From: Paraglaciecola polaris LMG 21857
Lineage (GTDB): Bacteria > Pseudomonadota > Gammaproteobacteria > Enterobacterales > Alteromonadaceae
Reading direction: 5' to 3'
Assembly: GCF_000315055.1 (NCBI RefSeq)
Contig: NZ_BAER01000005.1
Coordinates: forward strand, 1-46,303
DNA length: 46,303 nucleotides
The position numbers and the translations under genes are program-made. Each line of letters starts with the position of its first letter. Position 1 is the stretch's first letter. The notes beneath the pieces were generated by a model that saw nothing but the letters and a program-made list of their open reading frames with translations, made no database searches and was not told the origin of the DNA. This document shows, piece after piece, positions 1-8,441 of this stretch.

Positions 1-43
1 TGTTAACTACCCATATTAACTGTGACTTGTGAGGCTTCGCTAT

Positions 44-60
44 TATGGGTGTCTTGATAT
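44..60 (+). repeat. Copy of the 17-nt RAYT-element end
   Basis: The 17-mer TATGGGTGTCTTGATAT matches the right end of the RAYT element (16263-16279) at 15 of 17 positions and has the same orientation. At that element the motif lies just upstream of a minus-strand transposase gene. By analogy a related transposase gene may lie just left of this window. The identity is seen directly; the neighbour is inferred. Confidence 0.5.
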
Positions 61-126
61 GAAGAGCTGGCGCTTTTGAAAGAAGAGCGACAAGGTACAG
101 TGGGTTAGGGCTTAGTATTAAATTTT

Positions 127-971
127 TCAAAAAAACGCTTCGACGGTATCCACATCCGTTATTCCTAAAATCCATACAACTTCGACTAAGTCTGAGAAAT
201 CAGCCCTGCCGTTATCAATTGCGTCATTGCGGTAACGGCCATTCGTACCCTTGTATTGGCGGCTGACTTTATTAGCGTCATGCCAAGCGTCGGCACTTGG
301 TAGCTGATTATTTTCCAGATTTTTCACTTTAAATTGTGCGTTATTAAAATCAGGGGTGCCATTGGCTGAAGCATTGCCGTCTGGTACTTTCACATAGGTG
401 ATATGTTGCTTTACAAAGGCGAGGGCGCCTTGGCTGGTTTCTTTCTCGTTCCAATCACTGTGTTGCACCACGACCATTTTATTTTTAGGTACCGGGTTAC
501 CGCTGTTAGCCAAGTGCTGCATAAGTTGCTGAGTGAAATCACTTTGACCGGCCTCCATTACCCATACGTGCCCGCCTGATGCTAAGTTACTTGCTATCCT
601 ATCGCTGGTGTCATTTATCGCTTGTTGACGCTGCATGTGGGCGTCAGTCCAATTTTGTTTAAATATTAAGTCAAACAGATGATTGGCGGGTACATACAAA
701 CCACTTTGTACGCCATATGTGCCACTGATTGCAAAGTAGTTTAGGTGTTTGAACGGTCCCGATTTTAAAATAAGATCTAGCGCTGCCACAGTGTGCACAT
801 CATCCACGTCGGTTTTTAGGTCGAAATTGAGTAGCAGTAGATCTTTATCAATGTTGAATGTGTAGGGTAGTTTGGGGGTTATTTTCGGGTTAATTTCAGA
901 AAAGGCACTGATACTGAAAATAGAGTACAAAACGGATAAAAAAACGTAGTGCGAATAACAAATTTTTTCAT
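127..971 (-). CDS. Secreted nucleoside-hydrolase-like protein with an out-of-frame signal peptide
   Basis: The continuous reading frame (930 down to 127, TTG start) encodes 267 residues and begins inside what looks like a signal peptide. An ATG at 971, with a weak AAGAG upstream, starts a typical MKKF... signal sequence in another frame. One extra T in the seven-T run (938-944 on the plus strand) would join the two frames and give a complete signal peptide ending in SAFS. The mature part opens with a DLKTDVDDVHTVAAL stretch resembling the acidic calcium site (DxDxGxDD) of nucleoside hydrolases, and it ends with an ADFSDL...WILGITD block that, from memory, such secreted nucleoside-hydrolase-like proteins share. 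The first Asp and the final DD are kept, but the middle of the motif differs. Enzymatic activity is therefore uncertain. The gene is either a real frameshift, a phase-variable tract or a sequencing error. Confidence 0.65.
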
Positions 972-1091
972 AATTTCACTCTTAGTGCTGTCAGGTTTTA
1001 TGTGTTTACCACACACATTCAAACATAGAAGGTCGGGGTGTTAAATTATTGTTTTTGTTCATGATAGGTTCAATTTTGTTGGTTTTTAAGA

Positions 1092-1121
1092 TTGCAGACA
1101 AGCCTTGTGCTACCATAAAAT
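1092..1121 (+). promoter_or_regulatory. Possible sigma-70 promoter of the BCCT gene
   Basis: A TTGCAG hexamer (1092-1097) and TAAAAT (1116-1121) are separated by 18 bases and lie about 70 bases upstream of the TTG start at 1192. It was chosen by eye and is unsupported by any other signal. Confidence 0.3.
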
Positions 1122-1191
1122 ACCGAGAGTCAGACAGAGCTGCCCGCAGTTACAGTTAAAAGAGCAGCGGTTGAAATAAGGTAAAATCCTA

Positions 1192-3165
1192 TTGAATCCC
1201 ATATCTTCTTCTAAACATCTTAATAAAATTGTTTTCCTTGGCTCATCGGGCGCCATCATTGCCTTACTCCTTTTTGCGTTACTCTCCCCCCAGTTAGCTG
1301 ATCAAACTTTTTCTCAATTGCAGACCATTATTGTGGATAACGGTAGTTGGTTTTACGTGATGACGGTAGCTGCGATTTTGATATTTGTTATGTACCTGGC
1401 GGTATCTAGGCACAGTCAAATCAAGCTAGGGCCGGATCACGCTGAGCCTGACTACTCCTTTTCTTCTTGGCTTTCCATGTTATTCGCAGCAGGCATGGGC
1501 ATTGGCTTGATGTTTTTTGGGGTAGCGGAGCCTTTAATGCATTTTCTCGCTCCGCCTACGGCATCACCGAGCACCATTGAGGCGGCGCGTGAAGCGATGA
1601 AGATGACGTTCTTTCATTGGGGATTGCACGCATGGGCGATATACGCTGTTGTGGCGCTTATCTTAGCGTATTTTAGTTATCGGCATAATTTACCCCTTAC
1701 GTTACGTTCAGCACTTTACCCCATTATTGGGGACAAAATTTACGGATGGCGAGGTAACGTAGTCGATATTTTTGCCGTCATCAGTACTATTTTTGGTGTA
1801 GCCACGTCGCTAGGTTTGGGGGTATTACAGATTAGCTCGGGCCTTAACTATTTGTTTGGTTTCCCTATATCAGAGCCCTACCAATTACTGTTGATAGTGG
1901 CGATTACCGGCTTGGCGATTGTTTCTGTGGTCAGTGGTTTAGATAAGGGAATACGCATCTTGTCTGAATTCAATATGCTGCTGGCGATTGGCTTACTTGT
2001 GTTTATTTTGTTAGCCGGACCAACCGTATTTTTACTACAAGCGATGCTGCAAAACACAGGTGCGTATTTGTCTGATTTGGTACGTAATACCTTCAATCTT
2101 TTTGCTTATGACAAGAAAGACTGGTTAGGCGGTTGGACCATATTTTATTGGGGGTGGTGGTTAGCGTGGGCCCCCTTTGTTGGTGTATTTATCGCTCGTA
2201 TTTCAAAAGGCCGCACCATACGCGAGTTTTTGATTGGCGTACTGTTGATACCGTCTATGTTCACGCTGGCATGGATGACTATTTTTGGTAATAGCGCTAT
2301 CGAGTTAGTGCTTAATCAGGGCAGTACCGAGCTGGCCAAGTTGGCCACAGATAACACCCCGGTGGCATTATTTTTATTCCTCGAACACTTCCCTTGGTCA
2401 AATGTGATATCCGGTGTGGCGGTGCTGATGATTGTCGTGTTCTTTGTCACTTCCTGTGACTCAGGCGCTATGGTGGTTGATATGCTGTGCTCTAACGGTC
2501 AAAACGATACGCCGGTTTGGCAGCGTATTTACTGGGCCGGGGGAGTTGGTTTAGTCGCCGGAATATTGTTAATGGCTGGTGGGCTAAGCGCTTTGCAAAC
2601 CATGACCATAGCCAGCGCTTTGCCGTTTGCAGTGATATTACTGATAGCTATGTACGGGCTGATTAAAGCGCTGAGGGTTGAAGCATATAAACGTGAAAGC
2701 ATGACGCTGCATGCACCGTCAGGGCAAATCAACGCGGGTAGCGATAGCTGGAAAGAGCGATTGCATACCATAGTCGATTTTCCCAATAAGTCTGCGGTGG
2801 AACGCTTCGTTGAACAAACCGTAAATCAAGCATTCGATTCTGTGGCGAAGGAATTAACCTTAAAACAAATCGATGCTGATATTAACCAATCCGCCGAAGC
2901 TATTACATTGACGGTCAAACATGGCGAAGACGCTGAATTTGTATACGCGGTCTACCCAACGATCCACCATTTACCTGTATATGGCCAATCAACAGAGACC
3001 CCAGCGCCTGACTCCGATGGTGAACATACATATTATCGAGCAGATGTGCATTTAAGCGAAGGCGGGCAAAACTACGACATTATGGGTTGGTCAAAGTTAG
3101 CGGTGATCAACGATATCATTGACCAATACCATCGCCATTTACACTTCTTACATTTAGCGGGATAG
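1192..3165 (+). CDS. betT: BCCT-family choline/betaine-type transporter (BetT-like)
   Basis: This 657-residue inner-membrane protein belongs to the betaine/choline/carnitine transporter family, which imports quaternary-ammonium osmoprotectants with sodium ions or protons. It shows the family glycine-rich segment (GMGIGLMFFGVAEP, about residue 100) and the Trp-rich signature GWTIFYWGWWLAWAPF (about residues 315-330), with roughly twelve hydrophobic segments up to residue 495. The last 150 residues are a hydrophilic cytoplasmic tail ending in a YDIMGW...DQYHRHLHFLHL block, as in E. coli BetT, so choline is the best guess. The start is TTG; an AAGG about ten bases upstream supports it. There is no bet enzyme operon next to it. 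The family call is firm; the substrate and the gene symbol are inferred. Confidence 0.9.
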   Translation: MNPISSSKHLNKIVFLGSSGAIIALLLFALLSPQLADQTFSQLQTIIVDNGSWFYVMTVAAILIFVMYLAVSRHSQIKLGPDHAEPDYSFSSWLSMLFAAGMGIGLMFFGVAEPLMHFLAPPTASPSTIEAAREAMKMTFFHWGLHAWAIYAVVALILAYFSYRHNLPLTLRSALYPIIGDKIYGWRGNVVDIFAVISTIFGVATSLGLGVLQISSGLNYLFGFPISEPYQLLLIVAITGLAIVSVVSGLDKGIRILSEFNMLLAIGLLVFILLAGPTVFLLQAMLQNTGAYLSDLVRNTFNLFAYDKKDWLGGWTIFYWGWWLAWAPFVGVFIARISKGRTIREFLIGVLLIPSMFTLAWMTIFGNSAIELVLNQGSTELAKLATDNTPVALFLFLEHFPWSNVISGVAVLMIVVFFVTSCDSGAMVVDMLCSNGQNDTPVWQRIYWAGGVGLVAGILLMAGGLSALQTMTIASALPFAVILLIAMYGLIKALRVEAYKRESMTLHAPSGQINAGSDSWKERLHTIVDFPNKSAVERFVEQTVNQAFDSVAKELTLKQIDADINQSAEAITLTVKHGEDAEFVYAVYPTIHHLPVYGQSTETPAPDSDGEHTYYRADVHLSEGGQNYDIMGWSKLAVINDIIDQYHRHLHFLHLAG

Positions 3166-3182
3166 CGTCGTAATTCAAGTAG

Positions 3183-3234
3183 CGTGATTGCGCTCACGTG
3201 ACAGTACCGACGCTGTAGCTTAGGTATTGTCACG
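3183..3234. promoter_or_regulatory. Two overlapping palindromes after the BCCT gene
   Basis: Starting 18 bases after the BCCT stop, CGTGA-N6-TCACG (3183-3198) has the form of a CRP/FNR-type half-site pair. It overlaps a 12-bp hairpin (3197-3208 with 3223-3234, one G-T wobble, 14-base loop). No T run follows, so a simple intrinsic terminator is unlikely. It could be a rho-assisted stop, an RNA stabiliser or a regulator site. Confidence 0.4.
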
Positions 3235-3907
3235 CACCGCTATCAACATTATCGATGTTTTATTGCCTAACATATGTGTTCGGTTGAGATGTAATGTATC
3301 AAGCTTGCGCATTCAAAAGAGTATCTACTGGCTGCAGTTTATTGAAACAGTTTATATAAGTAGCAATGCAGATCGCATTAGTACCAAAAATACAGTCAGT
3401 GCAGCGAATGTCGACTGCAGCCTCCTTTGTGTAAACACATGCTTATCGCCATATCCTTATACCCATTAAAGTAGCCGCCGTTTATATCATGGCATTTACG
3501 CGTTATGACTCTTAATGGGGCGTAGTGCATTTAAATAGTGCGCATTATTTTTCCATATAAATAACGATTATTTGGTCATTAGATTTTTTAATAGCATAAA
3601 GAATGAACGCTCGATTAGCTGATGATAGCGCCCATCAAGATAAGAAAATCTTATACGTTTATGCTTTGTTAACAGATTTTTTAATCATCTTAACTAGCTG
3701 AAAAATATAGATATATTTAAATCCGTACTCCATGCCTCCTGTGTCACCCATGTTTTATCCCATTAACAATTTTTAAATCCGAGTTTTAGGTATGGCTTGT
3801 GCTTTTGTTCAAGGGCAACAACAAGATTGCAAGTGGGTGTTTGCTAATCCAAATCCGCTCATATAAGCCGAAAAAACGCACATGTTCTTTGAACAGGAGA
3901 TACACAT
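3235..3907. other. Non-coding gap upstream of the TonB receptor
   Basis: About 670 bases, AT-rich especially from 3530 to 3780, with no convincing gene. One 80-codon frame from 3227 has no ribosome-binding site and an unnatural composition. The receptor ribosome-binding site (AGGAGA near 3895) lies at the right end. The long AT-rich leader is the likely promoter and control region of the receptor operon, but no specific site could be picked out. Confidence 0.4.
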
Positions 3908-6733
3908 ATGAAGAGCCAGAATAGTACCAAGTCTATGAAAGTGACCTATTTAGCTGCGATGATTTCCTCTTCATTAATGGGTAGTCATGCTTTTGCACAA
4001 GATGCAGTTACTGAAGCTAAGAAGATTGATGAAATAAAAATGGAATCGATTCAAGTGACCGGTTCAAGAGTGGCTCGTGATGGCTACGACACACCTGCCC
4101 CGATTACACTGATGACCCAAGAAGACATTAATGCGTATGCACCAGGAAGCGTAGCTGAATTCGTTAATACTATGCCTTCAGTTACAGGCAGTGCAACGGC
4201 ATCTACCTCCTCAGGCTCACTAAGTAGTGGGGCGTCAGGTATTGCAGCATTAAATTTACGGGCGTTAGGCGTCGGCAGAACCCTCGTTTTATTTGATGGA
4301 CAACGAAATGTTGTGTCAGCCTCAACCGGTGAAGTGGACACAAATACGTTTCCCCAGTCACTGATTAAAAACGTGGAAATTGTCACGGGAGGTGCTTCCT
4401 CTGTGTATGGTTCTGACGCCATTAGTGGTGTGGTGAACTTCATTCTAGATAAAGAATATGTTGGTTTTAAGTCGCAAGTTGAATATGGCGAAACGACTTA
4501 CGGCGACCGTGAAAACGGCAAGGTGGTTTTGACCTATGGGTCAGAGTTTGCTGGTGGTGATGGGCATTTGTTACTCAGTGGTGAGTATTACTCGGCAAAT
4601 GGTATTCATGGCACTACACGTGATTGGGCCGAGCAAGGCTTTACGGGCATGATTAACCCAGATACCAGTGAAGGTTCTCCTTTCTACTTGGTCGATACTG
4701 GTATTGGAATTTCCAATTATACCCCTGGTGGCTTAATTGCTTCGGGTCCTTTAGAGGGGACTTATTTCGGTGTTGATGGAGCGGTAAACCAACTTGCATA
4801 CGGTGCGGTATCTGGTCAATGGATGCAAGGTGGTGACTGGGAATATACAACGTCTGGCATGCTTGGCACTAATTCATTGGCTGCTGATGAAGAACGCAAA
4901 AACTTATTTGCCAGATTCAGCTATATGGTGGGCGGCGCAGAGTTATACATGCAAGGTTCATATGCGGAATACGAAGGCTTAAGTTATTACATTAACCCTA
5001 CGTCTAAAGGCGTAACGATTTTCGCTGACAATGCCTATTTACCCTCTTCGGTGTCTTCACAAATGACGGAACTTGGGCTAGATAGCTTGAGTTTAAACAC
5101 CAGTAACGTTGATATGCCGGCCTCTGGTGCTAACAACGTTCGTGATACTACGCGCATTGTGTTTGGTGGTAACGGTGAGTTCCAAATCAGCGATAAGTTT
5201 TTCACTTGGGATGCTTATTACCAATACGGCAAAACCAAATCTGATGAGCACATGACGGGTACCTATAATACGTCACGCTTAGATTTGGCCACCGACGCTG
5301 TTGTTGATCCCGATTCAGGCGAGATTGTGTGTCGCTCTGTGTTAACAGACCCAACGAATGGTTGTTTTCCACTGAACCGACTTGGTGTGGGTGTTGCCAG
5401 TGATGAGGCGCTGAGCTATGTGTTAGGGCAACCGCGTCGTATACAAGAGTTTGTGCAAGATGTTGCCGCAGTCAATTTCAGCTCGGGCGACTTTGACGGC
5501 TGGGCCGGTCCTATTTCAATCGCCTTTGGTGCTGAATACCGACATGAAGAAATGGACGGTGAAGTGGACTCTCAGTACTCAAGTGGTTGGAAATACGGCA
5601 ACTATAAAGTGACGCAAGGTTCGTACAATGTAAAGGAAGCTTACGTTGAAACGTTGATCCCATTAATGGATGAACTCGATTTCAATGGAGCAATACGTTA
5701 CACGGATTACAGCACATCTGGTGGGGTGACCACCTGGAAAACAGGCCTTACCTATAGACCCATTGAAGATGCAACATTTCGCCTAACGCGTTCACGAGAT
5801 ATTCGGGCTCCAAATTTGAGTGAATTGTACGCTGCAGGCACAGCGCGAAGTAACTCAGTGACAATAAATGGTGCTTCTGTACCTATGATTCAAAACCTTC
5901 AAGGTAATCCAACTGTTGCTCCTGAGGAAGCTGATTCATGGGGTGCTGGTGTGATTTTCAGACCTAGTTTTATTGAAAATTTCTCAGCTACGATTGATTA
6001 CTATGAAGTTGAAATTGGCGGCATTATATCTTTCGTTACCGCTGATGATACGGCTGAATACTGTGTGGAGTTTGGCGTTCAAAAATATTGTGACAACATG
6101 ATTTATGACGCCGGCGGAGCACTACAGACGATCAACTTGTTGTACGACAATCTTAACTCTATGACTGCCAGAGGCGTCGATTATGACGTGACCTATAGCT
6201 TTGATATGGGCGATACCTTTGATGGTGCGCTTGGTGCTGTGAAGCTGCGTTTCTTAGCAACCAATTATCTAGAAAATATTACTGATAATGGCGTTACCGC
6301 GATTGATTCTGCCGGAGCAAATACCAGTAGTACGCCGGATTGGAAATACCGAGCATCGGTTAGTTACGATATCGATGATATGACATTCAACGTTACTGCC
6401 CGCGGGGTAAGTGATGGTGTACTCAACAATTCATATATCGAATGTGCTACTAATTGCCCGGTCAGTTCTGCACCAAACTACACCATTAATGACAACAGCG
6501 TTGATGGCAAAATCTTCTTCGACTTCTACGCGGCTAAAACCTTTAGTTTTGGCCCAGAAACAGATGCGGAGTTCTACCTTTCTATTCGAAATGTTTTTGA
6601 CGCCGACCCAGCAATGGTTGCTTACCCTGCATTTCAAGGTTCAGAAAATAGACCTGGTTACCTAGAAACTAACCGCGGACTTTACGATGTACTTGGGCGT
6701 GAGTTCAAGCTTGGTGTGCGTGTAAACATGTAA
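3908..6733 (+). CDS. TonB-dependent outer-membrane receptor
   Basis: A 941-residue precursor with a signal peptide ending AFAQD (about residue 31), a short linker holding a TonB-box-like ESIQVTGSR stretch, a plug domain (roughly residues 60-180, with APITLMTQEDINAYAP and VEIVTGGASSVYGSDAISGVVNFIL) and a large beta-barrel ending in the aromatic/hydrophobic strand GREFKLGVRVNM. Such receptors pull large or scarce substrates across the outer membrane using TonB energy. The gene has a good ribosome-binding site and is followed after 35 bases by a secreted amidohydrolase, so the substrate may be a peptide or an acylated amino compound cleaved in the periplasm. The plug type resembles receptors for oligosaccharides and peptides rather than classic siderophore receptors. 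The substrate is inferred from the neighbours only. Confidence 0.92.
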   Translation: MKSQNSTKSMKVTYLAAMISSSLMGSHAFAQDAVTEAKKIDEIKMESIQVTGSRVARDGYDTPAPITLMTQEDINAYAPGSVAEFVNTMPSVTGSATASTSSGSLSSGASGIAALNLRALGVGRTLVLFDGQRNVVSASTGEVDTNTFPQSLIKNVEIVTGGASSVYGSDAISGVVNFILDKEYVGFKSQVEYGETTYGDRENGKVVLTYGSEFAGGDGHLLLSGEYYSANGIHGTTRDWAEQGFTGMINPDTSEGSPFYLVDTGIGISNYTPGGLIASGPLEGTYFGVDGAVNQLAYGAVSGQWMQGGDWEYTTSGMLGTNSLAADEERKNLFARFSYMVGGAELYMQGSYAEYEGLSYYINPTSKGVTIFADNAYLPSSVSSQMTELGLDSLSLNTSNVDMPASGANNVRDTTRIVFGGNGEFQISDKFFTWDAYYQYGKTKSDEHMTGTYNTSRLDLATDAVVDPDSGEIVCRSVLTDPTNGCFPLNRLGVGVASDEALSYVLGQPRRIQEFVQDVAAVNFSSGDFDGWAGPISIAFGAEYRHEEMDGEVDSQYSSGWKYGNYKVTQGSYNVKEAYVETLIPLMDELDFNGAIRYTDYSTSGGVTTWKTGLTYRPIEDATFRLTRSRDIRAPNLSELYAAGTARSNSVTINGASVPMIQNLQGNPTVAPEEADSWGAGVIFRPSFIENFSATIDYYEVEIGGIISFVTADDTAEYCVEFGVQKYCDNMIYDAGGALQTINLLYDNLNSMTARGVDYDVTYSFDMGDTFDGALGAVKLRFLATNYLENITDNGVTAIDSAGANTSSTPDWKYRASVSYDIDDMTFNVTARGVSDGVLNNSYIECATNCPVSSAPNYTINDNSVDGKIFFDFYAAKTFSFGPETDAEFYLSIRNVFDADPAMVAYPAFQGSENRPGYLETNRGLYDVLGREFKLGVRVNM

Positions 6734-6768
6734 TTGGGTGTTCAGCTAAATTCTAAAAAGGAATCAGT

Positions 6769-8367
6769 ATGTTAAAACAAAAGTTTGTAACAGGTTTGTT
6801 GGGATTGACATTGGTTGTCGCGCCTACTGCCTTATTGGCCAGCGCAGATATGACGCTAAATGAGCGCATGGACGCAAAAGCAGAGCTTATTGAAGCTGTA
6901 GGTAGTAAAGCCAAAGACGTTCAAGTCATGAACGATATGATTTTCAGCTTCGGTGAACTTGGTTTTCAAGAGTTTGAGACTTCGGCCTATTTGACCAGAA
7001 TACTCAACGATAACGGTTTCTCTATCGAAACTGGGATATCAGGTATTCCTACAAGTTGGATGGCCACATGGGGAGAGGGCGAGCCGGTAATTGCGCTGGG
7101 CTCTGATATCGATGGAATACCTAAGGCATCGCAGAAACCGGGTGTGGCTTATCATGATCCTGTTATTGAAGGTGCACCAGGTCATGGTGAAGGCCATAAC
7201 TCAGGTCAGGTCGTTAATATTGTGGCGGCCATAGCCGTCAAAGAATACATGGAGAAAAACGGCCTCAAAGGAACCATTAAAATATGGCCAGGTGTGGCTG
7301 AAGAACAACTAGGCACAAAGGCGTATTACGTCAGAGATGGATATTTTAAAGACGTTGATGCTGTACTGTTTTCCCATGTGTCTAACGCCTTTAGTACCAG
7401 TTGGGGAGCAGGCCGAGGTAACGGGTTAGTATCTGTACAGTATGATTTCTTTGGTGAGTCGGCGCATAGTGCAGGATCACCATGGCGTGGCCGTAGTGCG
7501 CTTGATGCTGCTGAATTAATGAGTGTTGGGATGAATTATCGCCGTGAGCATTTACGTTTGTCGCAAAGAACGCATTCAATTGTTGTTGATGGTGGAGACC
7601 AACCTAACGTTGTGCCGCCAAAAGCGAGCATTTGGTACTTTTTCCGAGAAACGGATTATCCACATATTAAGGCCTTGTGGGAAGTTGGCGACAAAATGGC
7701 TGAGGGTGCAGCGTTAATGACCAATACTACTTGGGAGTCCACTGTATTAGGTTCTGCATGGCCACAGCATATGAACAAGGCTATTGCCGAAAATGCCTAT
7801 TCGAATATCAAGCTGATTGGCATGCCGAACTGGTCAGATGACGATATAACGCTGGCCAAAGCGCTGCAAAAAGAGATCGGCGTTGAACCTACAGGGTTGA
7901 AAACGGAGATAGAAGTGTTGTCGGATCCAATTGATCCGAAGAAAAATATGGGCGGTGGCTCAGACGATATCGGTGATGTGTCGTGGCAGGTGCCTACGAT
8001 CACCTTACGCTACCCCGCCAATATTCCCAATTTACCTGGCCATAACTGGTCAAATTCTGTGGCTATGGCAACCCCTATCGCACACAAGGGGGTACTGGCA
8101 GGTGCAAAAGTACAAGCTTTGAATTTGTTTGATTTGTTAACCAGTGACGCACTGATTGACGCTGCGTGGGATTACTATAAAGACGTGCAAACCAAGGATG
8201 AAAAGTACATTCCTTTATTAAGTGCAGAAGATACGCCTGCGATCCATTTAAACGAGCAAATTATGGCGACGTATAAAGAGCGTATGAAGAAGTTCTACTA
8301 CGACCCGTCAAAATTCGACACATATCTAGAGCAGTTAGGGATTACCTACCCAACAGTAAAAGAGTAA
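6769..8367 (+). CDS. Secreted AbgB-like M20 amidohydrolase, copy 1
   Basis: A 532-residue protein of the M20D peptidase/amidohydrolase family, closest in memory to E. coli AbgB (p-aminobenzoyl-glutamate hydrolase subunit B). Shared blocks include ELGFQEFETSAYL, GVAEEQLGTKAYYVRDG, GRSALDAAELMSVG, AEGAALMTNTTWES and the closing DDIGDVSW...TPIAHKGVLAGAK. Unlike cytoplasmic AbgB it has an N-terminal signal peptide ending near LLASA, so it should act in the periplasm. The usual metal-site motif GHxCGHN reads GHGEGHN here, replacing the Cys ligand by Glu. The reaction should be hydrolysis of an amide bond on an amino-acid-like substrate. AAAAAGGAA is the ribosome-binding site. The gene is 35 bases after the TonB receptor and upstream of a close paralogue, and a strong terminator follows it. 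Confidence 0.88.
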   Translation: MLKQKFVTGLLGLTLVVAPTALLASADMTLNERMDAKAELIEAVGSKAKDVQVMNDMIFSFGELGFQEFETSAYLTRILNDNGFSIETGISGIPTSWMATWGEGEPVIALGSDIDGIPKASQKPGVAYHDPVIEGAPGHGEGHNSGQVVNIVAAIAVKEYMEKNGLKGTIKIWPGVAEEQLGTKAYYVRDGYFKDVDAVLFSHVSNAFSTSWGAGRGNGLVSVQYDFFGESAHSAGSPWRGRSALDAAELMSVGMNYRREHLRLSQRTHSIVVDGGDQPNVVPPKASIWYFFRETDYPHIKALWEVGDKMAEGAALMTNTTWESTVLGSAWPQHMNKAIAENAYSNIKLIGMPNWSDDDITLAKALQKEIGVEPTGLKTEIEVLSDPIDPKKNMGGGSDDIGDVSWQVPTITLRYPANIPNLPGHNWSNSVAMATPIAHKGVLAGAKVQALNLFDLLTSDALIDAAWDYYKDVQTKDEKYIPLLSAEDTPAIHLNEQIMATYKERMKKFYYDPSKFDTYLEQLGITYPTVKE

Positions 8368-8374
8368 ATGTGCT

Positions 8375-8405
8375 TACAGGCTGCATCATTGCAGCCTGTA
8401 TTTTT
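8375..8405 (+). terminator. Intrinsic terminator between the two amidohydrolase genes
   Basis: A perfect 11-bp stem (TACAGGCTGCA, 8375-8385, with 8390-8400), loop TCAT, followed directly by TTTTT (8401-8405). It starts eight bases after the stop codon of copy 1, so copy 2 is reached by readthrough or by its own promoter. Confidence 0.85.
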
Positions 8406-8441
8406 GTGCTGTGTGATGATGCCATTTAAAGGATACACGTT

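Noticed and set aside
3227-3469. 80-codon plus-strand frame after the BCCT gene
   Set aside because: No ribosome-binding site, begins inside a hairpin arm, and the product resembles nothing.
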